From assembly GCF_029784155.1 (NCBI RefSeq), contig NC_073692.1:18912126-18976125 (forward strand): a stretch of 64,000 nucleotides of DNA. Direction: 5' to 3'. This document shows positions 1-11,635 of the stretch, piece by piece. The notes below the pieces were generated by a model. That model was not told where the DNA came from. It worked only from the letters and a program-made list of their open reading frames with translations, and searched no databases. The DNA comes from Uranotaenia lowii (lineage: Eukaryota > Arthropoda > Insecta > Diptera > Culicidae). The position numbers and the translations under genes are program-made. The stretch's first letter is position 1, and each line of letters starts with the position of its first letter.

Positions 1-222
1 TCTACTCAGCTTTGGATGTAGAACTTGAAAGTGTGGATATGAGCTTAAATTTCTAGCTGAATAGAATGCTATACAGCCCTTGAGCAGGGCTGAGTAAGCT
101 TTTAAGAGAATGTTTTACGGAACTTTTGGTTACTTGGGTTATAACCATCATGAGTTCAAATCATTAATCAGTTCGAGTTTTGAAAAACTAAAATTTCATT
201 TTATGTGACATGTTTATTTTGA
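1..222. other. Intergenic, nothing recognised
   Basis: AT-rich sequence with no convincing coding region or repeat that I can identify. It ends at the inverted terminus of the element that starts near 223. Confidence 0.5.
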
Positions 223-1179
223 AATGTAGGGGAGAGTGGGGTATCTTGGGCCACTTTTTTTCTTTGTTTCATAACTTCTTTATTATAAAAGATAAAATAA
301 AAAAATAATGGAAAGGTTTCCTACATTTTTGAGGTATAATTAGGCAATTTTTATTATTTCTTAAATACATTAATTTCCCGAGTTCTGACTGTTTTAAAAA
401 AAGTAATTTTATCTGGATTTTGGAAAACTGTGGGGAAACGTAGGCCACCAAACCCAAATTGACTAGATAACATGCCAAGTTTATGAGTTGACCCAAAACT
501 GAAATTTCATAATTCATTTAGTTATTTTAAAGCAATTTTAGATGACGAAATAAAAAAGAGAGTTGTGTGTGATTGAATAGTTCCTAAAAGCTGGCTCGCA
601 AACGTTTTTCTTAAAATTCCATATAAAGGATTTATGTTCGTCTCTATCGCATTAGAAAAGATGGTCAAAACATTTTTCAGAACTCTTCATTTGGCATAAG
701 AAACTTTTACAGATAGTTAGTACGTATTTTAAGTTCTGAATGTTTATAAAAACACCAAAATATAGGTGGCCCAAGATACCCCACAAAATGTGGCCCACGA
801 TTCCCCACAAGCAATGATTTGCAAATTGGTTGCGTCTGTGTGACTCATTGATGTTTCATCAAAAATTCCTTTTCCACGTGAAAGAACATGACAAAACTAA
901 GATCATAAGCGTATAAGCATATTTTTGTTATATACTTTAGGTCTCACACGGATGCAATTTGCGGGTGCGTGTTTAATTATGTAAGTACATTTTTCCAGGC
1001 TAGTTGAATAAAAGAAGCAAATGATGCGTACATAAGTCAACAACATATAGAAAAACGTGCTTACGCAAAGCGACGACGATGACAGTTGGATTGGGATTTT
1101 TATCTCAACACACAGCTGAGATATTTAGAGTGGCACACGTTTCCCCCATGGCCCACGTTACCCCACTCTCCCCTACATT
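223..1179. mobile_element. MITE-like element with GGGGAGAGTGGGGTA inverted ends
   Basis: The left end reads AATGTAGGGGAGAGTGGGGT and the right end is its reverse complement (ACCCCACTCTCCCCTACATT), giving inverted termini of about 20 perfect bases that continue as a weaker match into TGGGCCA. The interior has no long reading frame. It carries several more short copies of the end motif near 430-450 (GTGGGGAAACGTAGGCCAC) and 764-810 (GTGGCCCAAGATACCCCAC). This is what a non-autonomous DNA transposon looks like. I could not define a target-site duplication, so the superfamily is open. A second element with related ends lies at about 55936-56777. Confidence 0.7.
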
Positions 1180-2660
1180 ACCAAAATGCACATTACATTA
1201 AACAAAAACAATGCTGAAAAACATTTCATATTTAATTTTGCATTGTACAGAACACGTTAAGAACTATCTACTTGTTATTTAGAACACTAATATAAAAAAC
1301 ACATCTTAGTTGTAGAGGAATACACTTAATCGACAACTAAGAACTTACTTTTTTACTGAAATTTGTTGATTTTTCAAGTCGAAATTTTGCAGCTACGCAA
1401 AAAAAACGTGTTTCACTTTCAACCGGCAACGCCTACTCTTCACTTCAGCGAGACTTTTTTTCCTGGCTGGACTAATGCCGTATTTATTATTATCTGGTGG
1501 CCACCCAGAGGTGCACTAGCTGCTGTCATGTTCATATTAAAAAAAACGCTTTGACAGCACTTAGTGCACAACCAGTGGACCACCTGGGTAAAACAAATAG
1601 CTACGGTATAAGAAAATAACGAATTCAAATCAATTTTTGATATAAACATGCCACCGTTGTGCGAAAGGAAAATCAAAATAAGTAAAACACGATAAGGATA
1701 ACTATAGCTTGTACATCTTTAATGAGTTTGCATTGAATTTTTTACCAGGTATCCAGGAAATATTGAATGTGTTTGTTTTTTTTTTTTACTTTCTTCAACG
1801 AAAAGGTTTTCCGAAACGGGTAAGTCTCGAAAAGTTGATTTTTGCCCAAAATTTTTAATTTAGGTTACACCAGATTTCGACTTATTATGCATTCCTAAGT
1901 TATTTGGCATCAAAATTAAAATTAAGTTTTTTACAATTCCCTTGGGTCCCCTCTTACGTGATTTTTTAAGGTAAAAAAACGAAACTTTCAGCAGAGGCCT
2001 ATTGAGCTGAAATTTGGCAAAGCTTAGTTTATTGGACCAATCTACAAAAATGTATGCAATCAACTGGTCAGAATCAGGCCAAAAAAGTATCTAACGGCTT
2101 TGAGTTCCTTTTGGACCCAATCACAACTGTGCAAATTTTGGTGATTTTAGGATTTGAAATGGTCCGTAGCATTTTTTTAAATTTTGTATGGAAATTAGTA
2201 AGGAAAAAGTAGCTTTGGTTCAAAAATTCCTACGGCCGCATAACTGCAGTGAGCTCAAATTTTTCAAGCTACATCTTACTGCTGAAGATTCCAAGAACAA
2301 CTTTGCTGAAGACCGAGAACCTCTCAGATGCGTCAATCAAAAGTTATGACGATTTCAAAATTGAATAATTTTATAATCGCACCCTTACCCTGCACTTATT
2401 GGGCGATTACCATTATACGTTGGAAACTAGCCGGCGTGTTTTCCCATATGCAGAAGTGTTTTCGTGTCATCGGTTGGTTCGATTGTTGTGAAATTTAGTG
2501 TCACAGGTTGTTGGGCCAAAAATTGTTTCTGATAAGTTACAAAACCCCTCCCACCTCGGAAAGATGGTGTCCTATATAAAGTCGACGAAAAATATCACAC
2601 AAATCTATCATTTGGCAAGGGTTAGAACATTGCAAACGACAAAATAACTGCAGATTTATC
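1180..2660. other. Intergenic with a fragment of a dispersed repeat at about 1860-2070
   Basis: No gene is seen. The stretch around 1860-2070 resembles the right arm of the foldback element at 12340-12580: both hold GGTAAAAAAA(C)GAAACTTT, then TTGA(G/A)CTGAAATTT and ACAAAAATGTAT-like blocks in the same order. It is therefore a single-arm relic of that family. The rest is AT-rich sequence with nothing recognisable. Confidence 0.5.
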
Positions 2661-2670
2661 TTTACTTTTG

Positions 2671-2676
2671 TTTATT
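2671..2676 (-). terminator. Possible poly(A) signal of the GILT-like gene
   Basis: TTTATT on the plus strand reads AATAAA on the minus strand, about 300 bases beyond the GILT stop codon. The distance suits an insect 3' UTR, but other AT-rich hexamers nearby could serve instead. Confidence 0.3.
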
Positions 2677-2977
2677 TCCAACATGTTGATGTACATAGAG
2701 ATTTTTTATACTTATATCAAATTTTTCACTTTTTTAAAATCTAAAATGATATCAATTTATCGAGACGGATTTTCAACAGTTACATTTAAAGTGCTCCAAG
2801 TATTCGGATTAAAATGCACCACGCGGACGGAATGATTTTCATTCGACTTTTTTCGTAATTCTTTTCGATTAAATGCGATCCTCTTAGGCTTCGCCACACA
2901 AGATGAGCTTAACAAGTGTTTAAGTAAGTAACACACATAATACGAAAGATGGGTATGTATGTAGGTGCTGAGACGTT

Positions 2978-3157
2978 CTAGAACAAACGTGTTAAAATCA
3001 CAGTCATCACGAGGCCGACCAATCCGATCGAGGAAACCATCGGAACTGGGGCACTTCCTGGAATGTTACGGCACTCGACCGGCGATGGGTTGAGGTTCTT
3101 GCACAGTGCAGCGCGGAAGTTCTGGATCGCCAGGTTCTGGTTATCGCTGTCGAAGGT
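2978..3157 (-). CDS. GILT-like thiol reductase, last coding exon
   Basis: On the minus strand an acceptor (TTTTAG) precedes ACC TTC GAC AGC at 3157, and the frame stays open for 59 codons to TAG at 2980-2978. The peptide begins TFDSDNQNLAIQNFRAALC and contains two cysteines before a hydrophobic tail (PMVSSIGLVGLVMTVILTRL) that ends the protein. The upstream exon ends in phase 0 at 3225, so the two join without a shift across a 67-base intron. The hydrophobic C-terminus is preceded by small residues (PGSAP), as in a GPI-attachment signal or a tail anchor. Classical soluble lysosomal GILT does not need such a tail, so surface attachment is an inference worth testing. Confidence 0.8.
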   Translation of the reverse strand, partial: TFDSDNQNLAIQNFRAALCKNLNPSPVECRNIPGSAPVPMVSSIGLVGLVMTVILTRLF

Positions 3158-3224
3158 CTAAAATAAAATAAAGAAAATTATTTGTAAGAGGAGCAATCGA
3201 TAAACTTGTTCTGTTGAAACCTAC

Positions 3225-3716
3225 CTGTTTGAAAGCAATCGTCGGAACGTTCTTGAGGCCACCCTTCAGAAGCTTTTCCGTTTCATCTCCATAGTTCCTG
3301 AGCAAGCTGCTTCCCTCGGTTGAGTTGGCGCACGTTTCGATCGTTTCGTAGTTGTGAATCTCGAAGGCATCGGCGCAAGCCTTTCCGGGGAAAACGCCAT
3401 CCTTGAACTGGGCCCGCTCCATCAGACAGTTCACATACTCCAGAACGAGCGCTTCCTTGGTGTTGTTCGGTTGATACGAGTTGCCCTGGATGTGGTACAG
3501 AGCACAGGCATGCACCTTATTGCCGTAGCACTCGTTCGGACCATGGTGGCAATCGAACAGCACATCCGATCCCTGCGTCCGGTAGGTGGACTTGCCGAAC
3601 GGGATAAATTTGAGGTCCAGATTGCTGCGGAACTGCTTGGCCACCGGGTACAGCTGCTCGTTGATGAATTTGGCACTGTCCGGGCAGAGCGATTCGTAGT
3701 AGATGTTTACAGGGAC
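3225..3716 (-). CDS. GILT-like thiol reductase (gamma-interferon-inducible lysosomal thiol reductase family), catalytic exon
   Basis: GILT proteins reduce disulfide bonds in endosomes and lysosomes; insect members act in immunity and are often secreted. The exon runs from an acceptor (CCCCACAG) before GTC at 3716 to a donor (AAACAG|GTAGG) at 3225, 164 codons in phase 0. It opens with VPVNIYYESLCPDSAKF, the thioredoxin-like strand and active-site region. The site is CPDS, so the second cysteine of the mammalian CXXC is serine. About 60 residues on comes CHHGPNECYGNKVHAC, matching the family signature CQHGxxECxxNxxxxC apart from H for Q. Conserved spaced cysteines follow (YVNCLME, GKACAD, ETCAN). 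The exon coding for the initiator methionine and signal peptide is missing; it must lie at higher coordinates and I did not find it. The family call is firm; orthology to a particular paralog is not claimed. Confidence 0.9.
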
Positions 3717-4225
3717 CTGTGGGGAACAGAAGATGGATTAGAATTGCTTTTGGTGGGAGAGTTATGTGAGACAAAGATGAAAAACTTTGTTGTATTTTCA
3801 ATCGAAAACGTTGAATTGCAATGAAAGAGAAACGATTTCTTTGACCATACCATACCATGCCGGAATTTGAGAGTAAAAAAGATAGAAATCTCCGTTTAAA
3901 GATGTTGCGACGTATTTTTTTTTTGTTTGGGAGAGGGTCCCGAATAGATCTAACAAATGGTCGTTTTGATCTATTTGGGTATTACCCCGCGCTACTATGT
4001 TTACTTTGCTATGCTATTTGACACCCCTGCACTATTGGTTGAAGTTGCAGATGTTTACCGGTAGCACTATGAGCACAAACATATCAAGGTAGGATCTCTA
4101 AGTGCAATCTAAGTTCCCTTGAAAAGATCCATCCACATTCATGTGCTGCATTATTCATTAAGGAGTACCATTCCAAGGTATACCCCGCCTAACATTTCAC
4201 TAATGCTGAAAACCGCCAACCTTGA
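3717..4225. other. Upstream intron or flank of the GILT-like gene, no first exon found
   Basis: Sequence 5' of the catalytic GILT exon. I looked for a minus-strand ATG, hydrophobic signal and phase-0 donor and saw no convincing candidate. No repeat is recognised here. Confidence 0.4.
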
Positions 4226-4234
4226 TCATACTAT

Positions 4235-4325
4235 GTGTTCTAGGGTATTTCACGACCGAGATTCGATCTCATGAGCGTTGGCTTAGAAGGCAAAGACGCT
4301 ATCCTCTAGGCCACGATCTGCTAGC
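4235..4325 (-). repeat. tRNA-like sequence (SINE head or tRNA pseudogene)
   Basis: Read on the minus strand, TGGCCTAGAGG fits an RNA polymerase III A box and GATCGAATCTC resembles a B box (consensus GGTTCGANTCC). The intervening part can form an anticodon-like arm with CTTCTAA as the loop. A T-arm of five pairs forms (TGAGA with TCTCG), but the expected acceptor-stem strands do not pair. It is therefore a tRNA-derived relic, not a functional tRNA gene. Confidence 0.45.
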
Positions 4326-4560
4326 TACACGATACGATATGATGCATGGCACACAAAAATATAACAGCTTTTGGATGATGTCTATGCAGACTTCTTTTAA
4401 TGGCGACCGTCAAAAAAATGAAAATTGAATTTCTATAATGTACACGCGTCTATTCATCAATAAATACACTTCTCAATTTCCCAGTGTAGATCTTACCGAG
4501 CTGTTCTTTGAACGGACTTGTTGTGGCCATGAAAAGCCATTGGACTGTACTCGAGAGGGC

Positions 4561-4830
4561 TCTTGGCAAAACTACCACTGCTTGCCCTTTCCCCTCCTGG
4601 GATTGGGCTTTGACAACCCCTGGTGATTGCCAAACAGTAGAGGCAGATCAAAAGACTGTCTGCCTGGAGGCCAAGGCCGGGTCGATGTGAGCGCTTGGGA
4701 AACTACCACTGATTGTCCGCTCCCCTCGTGGGATTAGACCTCAAGAAACAACCACGCATGGTTGTCCCATCAGTGGAGGAAGGTCCTCTTGACGCTGCCT
4801 GGCGGCCAAGGCTCGGGGGAATCTCGATCG
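4561..4830. repeat. Two-copy diverged tandem duplication, period about 136 bp
   Basis: Copy one (about 4561-4690) and copy two (about 4697-4830) share, in the same order, AAACTACCACTG, CCCCTC.TGGGATT, CAGT.GAGG and CTGCCTGG.GGCCAAGG. The block is much more GC-rich than its surroundings. It sits just beyond the LTR end of the copia remnant, so it could be part of an older LTR or leader. No protein family is recognised in it. Confidence 0.6.
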
Positions 4831-4949
4831 CCTGGTTGACCGAGATCCAAACTCTTTCAGATGGAGGGGCTCTGAAAAGAGCCGATTGTGGCAGCTGGAC
4901 CCGGGAGCAGGGCGTCGGAACAAAGCAGCGAAGAAGCACAACATACTTT

Positions 4950-5544
4950 TTCTTGACTTACATACTATTTATTTTCTCTAACTTATTTCTACTATTTACA
5001 CTTTTCACTTCCGTCCCATCTTGACGGTTTGGCGGTTTGATAACGACTGACTCCTAGAGGCTTTGTTTTGTTTTGTTTTGTTGTTTTATTTGGGATTTTA
5101 AGCCTCTAGGGTTTATTCATCCCATAGACTCCTAGATGCATTAATAATACGCCCTTAAATAGGCTGACGAGCAAGCACACAACCACGTGCTCGCGCCAGA
5201 TAGAACCGCCTAGAACTATGTTGCTTAAAGTGAGAGCAACTGTCTTGCTCTCTCGGTGCGGTGCTCTCGCGTCTATTCTCAGTCCGCTTGTCGGACTGAA
5301 CAGGACTGAAATGTATTTTTTTGCATTGTTTCAGTACAATTTTCTCATTTTATGCATTTGAAGCCCTGGAGTAAAGGTGCATAAGAGTTCATTTCGAGAA
5401 AACACGCATTTTAAGTTGTTGTGTTTTTGGCCATGTCCCATATTTTTCGAAAATATGTATTATCTTCAGGAGGGATGGATCCGAAAACGTTTGTCTCCCG
5501 GAGGATCCGAAACGTTTTGCTGCTGGAAACTGTAAGTCTCAACA
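4950..5544 (-). mobile_element. Probable 3' LTR of a copia-type retrotransposon (distal boundary uncertain)
   Basis: On the minus strand the coding remnant ends, then AGGGGAGG (5552-5545), a polypurine tract, runs directly into TGTTGAGACTTACAG starting at 5544. That is the standard junction of PPT and LTR, and TGTTG is a typical copia LTR start. A TATA-like TATTTAAGGG lies near 5160 on the same strand. I could not find a matching 5' LTR in the window, so the far end (somewhere in 4950-5150) is only an estimate. Confidence 0.6.
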
Positions 5545-7830
5545 CCTCCCCTGAATTTGCAGATTGAGAACGATGAACAGCTTCGCATGCCTCGCACTCG
5601 GTGATGCTTTCATGGACACATCAGCTGGCTGGTCCTCAGTAGAGATATGACGCAAAGATAGCTGACCGCTTCTTATGATGTCTCTGATGTACGCATACTT
5701 AAAATCCAGATGCCTTATCCGCTTACGGGTTCGCGCCTCTTCCGAGTACTGGATGCAAGGGATGTTGTCCTCCATTAACGTGAGAGGAGCACTAACCCTC
5801 TTCACCTAGGAAGTGGTTAGCGAACCTTCCTTCACCGCATGGCGTAGGGCTCCAATATCAGCTTCGGTCGGTGAAAAACTGACCGTCTGCAGAAGTTTTG
5901 TTGACCACGATTTCCGAAGATCATGTAAGCATAGCCTGATACAGATCTTCGATCATCGGAGTCACCAGTAAATCCGATGAATGGTTCCGATTTCACGTTT
6001 CTGCGGAATATCAACGTCGCATCAGTCGTACCTCGAAGGTATCGCAGAATACGCTTAAGGCCTTGACAGTTCCTATCCAACGAGCTGGCTTGGTACTTGC
6101 TCGCAACCGTCGCACAGATATCTGGTCTCAAAGATGTTTTGTAGACAACCGATGAATTCCTTGAACGGCGATTCGGTGATAACCTCACGATCGTTCAGCT
6201 TCGTCCAGCGAACATTCTTGTTAAGCGGTGTGCTTGCGTGTTTACAATCGGCCATACCGTATCGTTGTAGGTAGAACCTATCCGGAAATCTCACATGATG
6301 GTCATCTTCAAGAAAGTCTTAACTTCATGGAGATCCTTCTTCTGAAATAGCCTTCCAAGCTCGGGTTCGATCCAGATATCCTCTGAAACATCTTTTCCGG
6401 CAATCAGAATGTCATTCACGTACACGATGACGAAGAGTCCCCGTTTATATGATCGGTTAGTGCAGCAATTACTCTTCAATGAATAGAAACCAGCTTTCGT
6501 CGTCGAATTGCTGATTCTCAGCAAAACCGTCTTGCTTTAAGCCGTACAGACTTTTCTTCAACTGATCGACATTCGATTTACCGACGTCATCGTTTGGCAA
6601 CTGCATGAAGCTAACCTCTTCTAAATTTCCATACAGGAATGCAGTTTTGACGTCCATCTGATGAGCGACCATGTCGAATTCGTTCGCCAACGCCAAAATG
6701 GTACGGACATTCTCCATTTCAACCCATTCGAGACGGAGGCCTTTTTGCGACATCCGAACTCATTATACTTTACTCTTAGATAACTTCTATGTTGTTGGAT
6801 TTTCATCAAAATCAACTCACAATACATTTTGCCTAAACTTTGCGGATTTTGTTGGTATAGGGATATATTTTTTTCGAGCAATATTAAACTCACACTGGAT
6901 CATTGTTCCAACAAAGGCATAAATATTCCATTGCACAAACGGTGTGCAATCGGTCTCGAGCGGGTTTAAGGGTGTCCACGATGAAATTGCCACACTATGC
7001 TCTTACTTTTTAACCGTTGGGTAGAATTTAATAAAAGTTTGGGTGGATTTAGTTCATAGTGCATTGTTTACATCCTGCAAGTTTTTAAGTTCTGTGATAA
7101 AATCTCGAGGAAACGGAGTTGAAAGCACAGCTCGTGCGTGATATTTAGCTACCGGAGCATATGTTTCCCAATAGTTCAATCCGGGTCTTAGGGAACATCC
7201 TTTCGCGACCAATCGAGCCTTGTAGCGACCATCGTCCTGCACAGTGAACACTCACTTTGACCTGTAACCCGGGGATAAGCTGACCGCTTCACAACTCTTG
7301 TTCTCCATCAACGCTGTCATCTCCTCGTTGATGGCGATCTTCCAGGAATGTTCTGGCGCTTCTGCTCAGTGATGTTCTGAGCTTCTCCTCACCAACAACA
7401 GCGGCGACGTTAGCCACGTAGCTCTGACTTTGTTTTAGAGCTGGTTCAGGGGTGACGGCATCTTGTCCATCATCGTCATCGTCTGGGAATACCGCACTGC
7501 TCTCGTAGACGCTCTCGCCGTGATCATCAACCACCACAATGTAATCCACAGTGCGATCGGGATCAGCAGGCACATTGGCTTACCGCTCAGATGTGTATTC
7601 AGTTATTTGTATATCGGCTTACCGCTAATTTTTTTTGGGATGCTCGCACATCGACTTTCTGCTCGGATGTGGGCAGTTGTTGTGGCCGGTCTTCGACAGG
7701 CTTCTCGATGGCCCTCTCTGCAACAGCCTCGTCTGGCCCTGGCTCCAAAACGCTGGGAACACGTTGCGATGAATCTCGATGAAACTGTTCGTACCATTCC
7801 AAACTCAGTACCCGTTATTTGCGTTACCCA
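5545..7830 (-). pseudogene. Ty1/copia polyprotein remnant (reverse transcriptase and RNase H)
   Basis: Several minus-strand frames carry copia pol pieces in the right order. From high to low coordinates: an RT start (ARLVAKGCSLRPGLNYWETY, about 7220-7135), then HQMDVKTAFLYGNLEEVSF (about 6670-6610) and KKSLYGLKQ (about 6560), the catalytic region VIVYVNDILIAG (about 6430; the family has YVDD, here YVND), MADCKHASTPLNKN (about 6255-6210), and an RNase H stretch with LKRILRYLRGTTDATLIF and SVSGYAYMIFG (about 6060-5920). Frames change many times and stops interrupt, so it is dead. About 390 bases at roughly 6752-7140 split the RT between TYAPVAK and the VRTILALANEFD block, consistent with a later insertion. 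Gag and integrase are not recognised; the acidic frames at 7289-7800 may be the linker before RT. Confidence 0.85.
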
Positions 7831-9490
7831 CTAATCACTAATCACTAATCGTACTTCCATGGCCAGAACTTATGTCTGAGTCCCAAAGAATAATAAGCGT
7901 GTTTTATTATTCTTCTTGTCTTTGTTCATGTTTTTAATCATTTTAACATAAAAAAACATCAAAATGATCAAAAACATAAAATGGTTGGGCCTACCATGGA
8001 GCAGAGAACGCAAAGACATCTGGAACACAGGAACAGGAAGAAACGTGGACCACCAGTACCATACGTTTCGAAGGGGATCGTTGGAAGCATGCTAAGAAAA
8101 ATGCTCCGTGATGAAAATAACATGCTAAATGTAAAGTAACTACACCAATCACTAGAGCCATTCTTCATCGGCTGGAAATGATTTATTTGGTACACAGAAA
8201 TCACAAAACTTAAGACTAAAAATCTTTTTAAAAATTTGATATATTCGATGAACGTTTTTTTAATTTACTTGTATTTTTCTGCTTTGAACTGTTTTGAATT
8301 TCAGTGTACAATCATTTCTGGTCTTAGACCAAGGATAAAGCGCCTTTACTCGCTCTTGAAAATAAAAAAGAAACGGGAACATTAATAGAACATTAAACCT
8401 ATCGAGGTCTGTTAAGACCTCGAAAGGTTCTTCCAATATTTTACCCTTTTAAGAGGATTTGATAGTGAGATAACTTCAAAACCTCTCTGCAAATAATGAA
8501 CTTTCAGTTTTAAAAGTAGGTGATTGTATTCAGTTTACTTATCAAAAATGTAAATCTTATATGATTAAAAAAACATTTTGAAAATGCATACATTTAAAAA
8601 CCATCAACTAGTGCATAAATGAAAAAAATATAAAGGCGAAAGATTGGAATTGGCTCACCGGGGTTTGGCTCTCGTTGGGAATCACTATCATCTTTAGTCC
8701 TAATGATACTGCGGTACTGCTTCGGCCGGAGGTATATTCAAAAAATATCAAAAACTAACCCCTTTCCTTCCAGAAAACACGTTTTCTCACTTTTTTAACG
8801 TCCTAAACAGTTAACCAATTCACATAATCGCAGTAATCCGCGGTATGCAACAAGACAACTTCAAGACGTTTGCTTAATGAAAACTAAATCACAAATAATT
8901 CCCGCTTTCACGTCCGTTTTAAAATGATTTTTTCAGCTGCTTTCAAAATTTAAATTGCTCAACACGCACGTTCATTCATAGTTTCAAACTTTTATCTTTG
9001 GACATTGTGATTTAGAAAATATTTTTCTGTTAACCTCAACAGCAAACGAAAATCCCACAACCTATTCATTTTTCCACGGTATCGTCTTGCGGTTTCACGA
9101 ATCACTTCCAACCAAAACTAAGACGACTCATCTTTTTATTAGCTTCTGTTAAAATTATTCAAAATTTCACATATTTCACTATTTCAAACAATTTAACAAA
9201 CACGATTTTTATAGACGGGGGAAAAACGCGTGCGCTGCAATTTCGAAATCTCGCAAGATTCGTCCAACACAACAAAACACCAATTGCATTTCTATGCAAG
9301 TAATTTGGATGCATTTCAATCAATTTTTTAATGTTTCGATCGCTAAAGAAGTCCCGAAATAGAAAAAATTAACAGTATTTTTCAGTTCGCGAGAAAACAA
9401 ACGAGAAAAACGCGACGGCGAAAAAAAACACTTCCGTTCTCGAGCACGGCTTGCTGCGATCCTCGTACCCGTTATTTGCGTTACCCACGA
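7831..9490. other. Segment bracketed by a 24-bp direct repeat, no gene seen
   Basis: GTACCCGTTATTTGCGTTAC plus CCAC occurs at 7808-7831 and again, identical, at 9465-9488. The first copy is at the upstream edge of the copia remnant, so the 1.6 kb between may be an insertion or the repeat may mark a duplication. A small plus-strand basic frame at about 7980-8140 has no family I recognise. The remainder is AT-rich. Confidence 0.4.
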
Positions 9491-11635
9491 ATATTTATTA
9501 CCATTCATTCAATCAAGGATTCAGATTTAGCCAAAAAAAATTTGTTTTAGAAATACGACGGTTTGTAAAGAATAATTTGAAGAAATTGTAATAGATAAGA
9601 CTACAACAATTTCTGACATCATACAAGAAGATTTTTGAGCATTGGATATTGGAGATTTTAAATCATTTATCAACTAAGTTGAAGACAGCAAAACGATTGG
9701 ACTTGGACTTGGACGATTGGATCTTTAAATTGAAAATCATTATAATGTTCTATAATTTTGCCGAAAAGTGCACAAATTTATGAATTGAATTTTCTCCTAT
9801 GTTAATAAGTTATGTAAAAATGAATTCGTTTGTAATAAGAGCCAACTTTTAAAAAGTTGACTGATATCAATCATCACAAAATAGGCACCAAATTCAAACT
9901 TTAGGTGCCGTACATTCCTAGCCCTCAGTGTGACCCTGACGATCAACCGGTGAGATTTCAATCGATTGTGCAACCGAGGGGTTCCGTTCACGTGATGTCG
10001 GTTAACGGTTAGGGGGGATGAATCAAATTATTACAACAGTCAGAATTATGTACCCCTAGCTGATGAGCACCTGTGCGCTGTCCTACAATAAAGGCGGTTG
10101 TCTTTGAATTGACGCCCACCCATCATCGGTTCGGCAGCGGTCATTACTCACTCATTACAATAAGTTTACATTATTGAGATGCAATAGCTAAACAACATCG
10201 GTGCTGTTAAAATATTCCGTAAAGCACACCCTTCACAGAGCGCTAAAAATTCACTTCCCTGAACAACCGATTGCAATTGTGTGGTTTCGGAGACTTTCAA
10301 GTACACAGAAATCCCGCTGACCTGCTATTAAAGGTTTTTTTAGTCGACGATCTGTCGTCTAAAGTCAATTTGGTTTAGTCAATCAATCGAAACTTCAATT
10401 GAGTCTTTTGTCAATAAAATCTGACTTACACAATTTCTTCAACAAAGTACAAAAGAAACAATTCTTCAGACTGTGATTAATTCAAAGAGTTGCAAAACTG
10501 AATTGGCTGACTTACGAATGTTAATCAGACAGCCTTCATCCGCCCACAAAAACATTCCATTTCTCTCATTTCACGCCAGTAACGATGATTAGCGTAAAAA
10601 GTGAGACGACGAATGGGGCGGTGAGATAACTTTCAAATATCGGATTGCACATTTTTAAGCTGCCACCAGAAATGCTCCAAGTTTCCGGATGCTGCAACTT
10701 CCCATGATTAGCAGCCGAGTTGAGACGAGAAAAAATAATGTTGACTTTTCCCAAGCTTCTTTGCGCGTCGACGACACCCGTAACTAGTTAACACATAAAG
10801 GGTTTAAACTTTTGACGAGGTACCACGTGGTCGATGTCAACACTTGCAGCATCGACTGGTTACATGAAACACAAATCGTCATTACCTAACGAGGGAGGCT
10901 ACAACGAAAGGGAAATTTAAAACCAATATCCCAAAAAAGTTTCCGTTCAAAAGAATTCAGATCCAGAGCTGAACGCAAAAGTAGACACACCATATCAAAA
11001 CCGGATTGATATTAAACATAAAACTATTGAATGAAAACTCGTAAAAAAAGCAGAAGCTATTTGAAAACCTCACGTAGGGCCCCGGTCAATATATAGAGAT
11101 ATATATTTTAACTGGAGCAAAACAAAGAATGTTTCGGTGACTTTGACATAGCTGAGCACATATTTTTTCGAAACGTTTCCACTTGAACAATTTAAATTTC
11201 TCCGGCAGCGAAACGTGCAGTAATGTCAATGTTTAACTTTATCAGTCTAGCTTCCAGAACTTACTTGAACAATACCTAGAACAATTTTCCATAAATGTCT
11301 CATTCCAGGCGACGACATTTGAGCAAATACCACTATGCTAACGATTGCAGTTGATGATGAATCAGTCACGTTTTGTTGCGGGAGTGCAGGGACAGTCATC
11401 CGTAGACTCTAAGATTAGGGCTTTCAAATGACATTTAAGATTCGATTCTTATTTAGTACTAATAGTCAGTAATTTGACTCGATTAGTTTTTCCCTTCCTT
11501 CTTAAAATCAATTTATAATAAATCAAACTTAAAAAAAATACTTCCTGGATATTCCGGTGCTAAAAGATGAGTATCACACATTACACATAAGTATAAATAA
11601 GTCGAAACAGAAAATAGCTTACTGAATATGTATAC
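9491..11635. other. Intergenic, nothing recognised
   Basis: About 2.1 kb of AT-rich sequence with many stops in all frames. I see no exon with both plausible splice sites and a family match, and no clear repeat. Confidence 0.4.

Noticed and set aside
3354..3824. 156-residue plus-strand frame opposite the GILT exon
   Set aside because: Antisense shadow of a GC-rich coding exon; the minus strand carries the family motifs and splice sites.
4713..5024. 103-residue frame with GC-rich start
   Set aside because: It lies in the two-copy duplication and runs into AT-rich sequence; no motif supports a protein.
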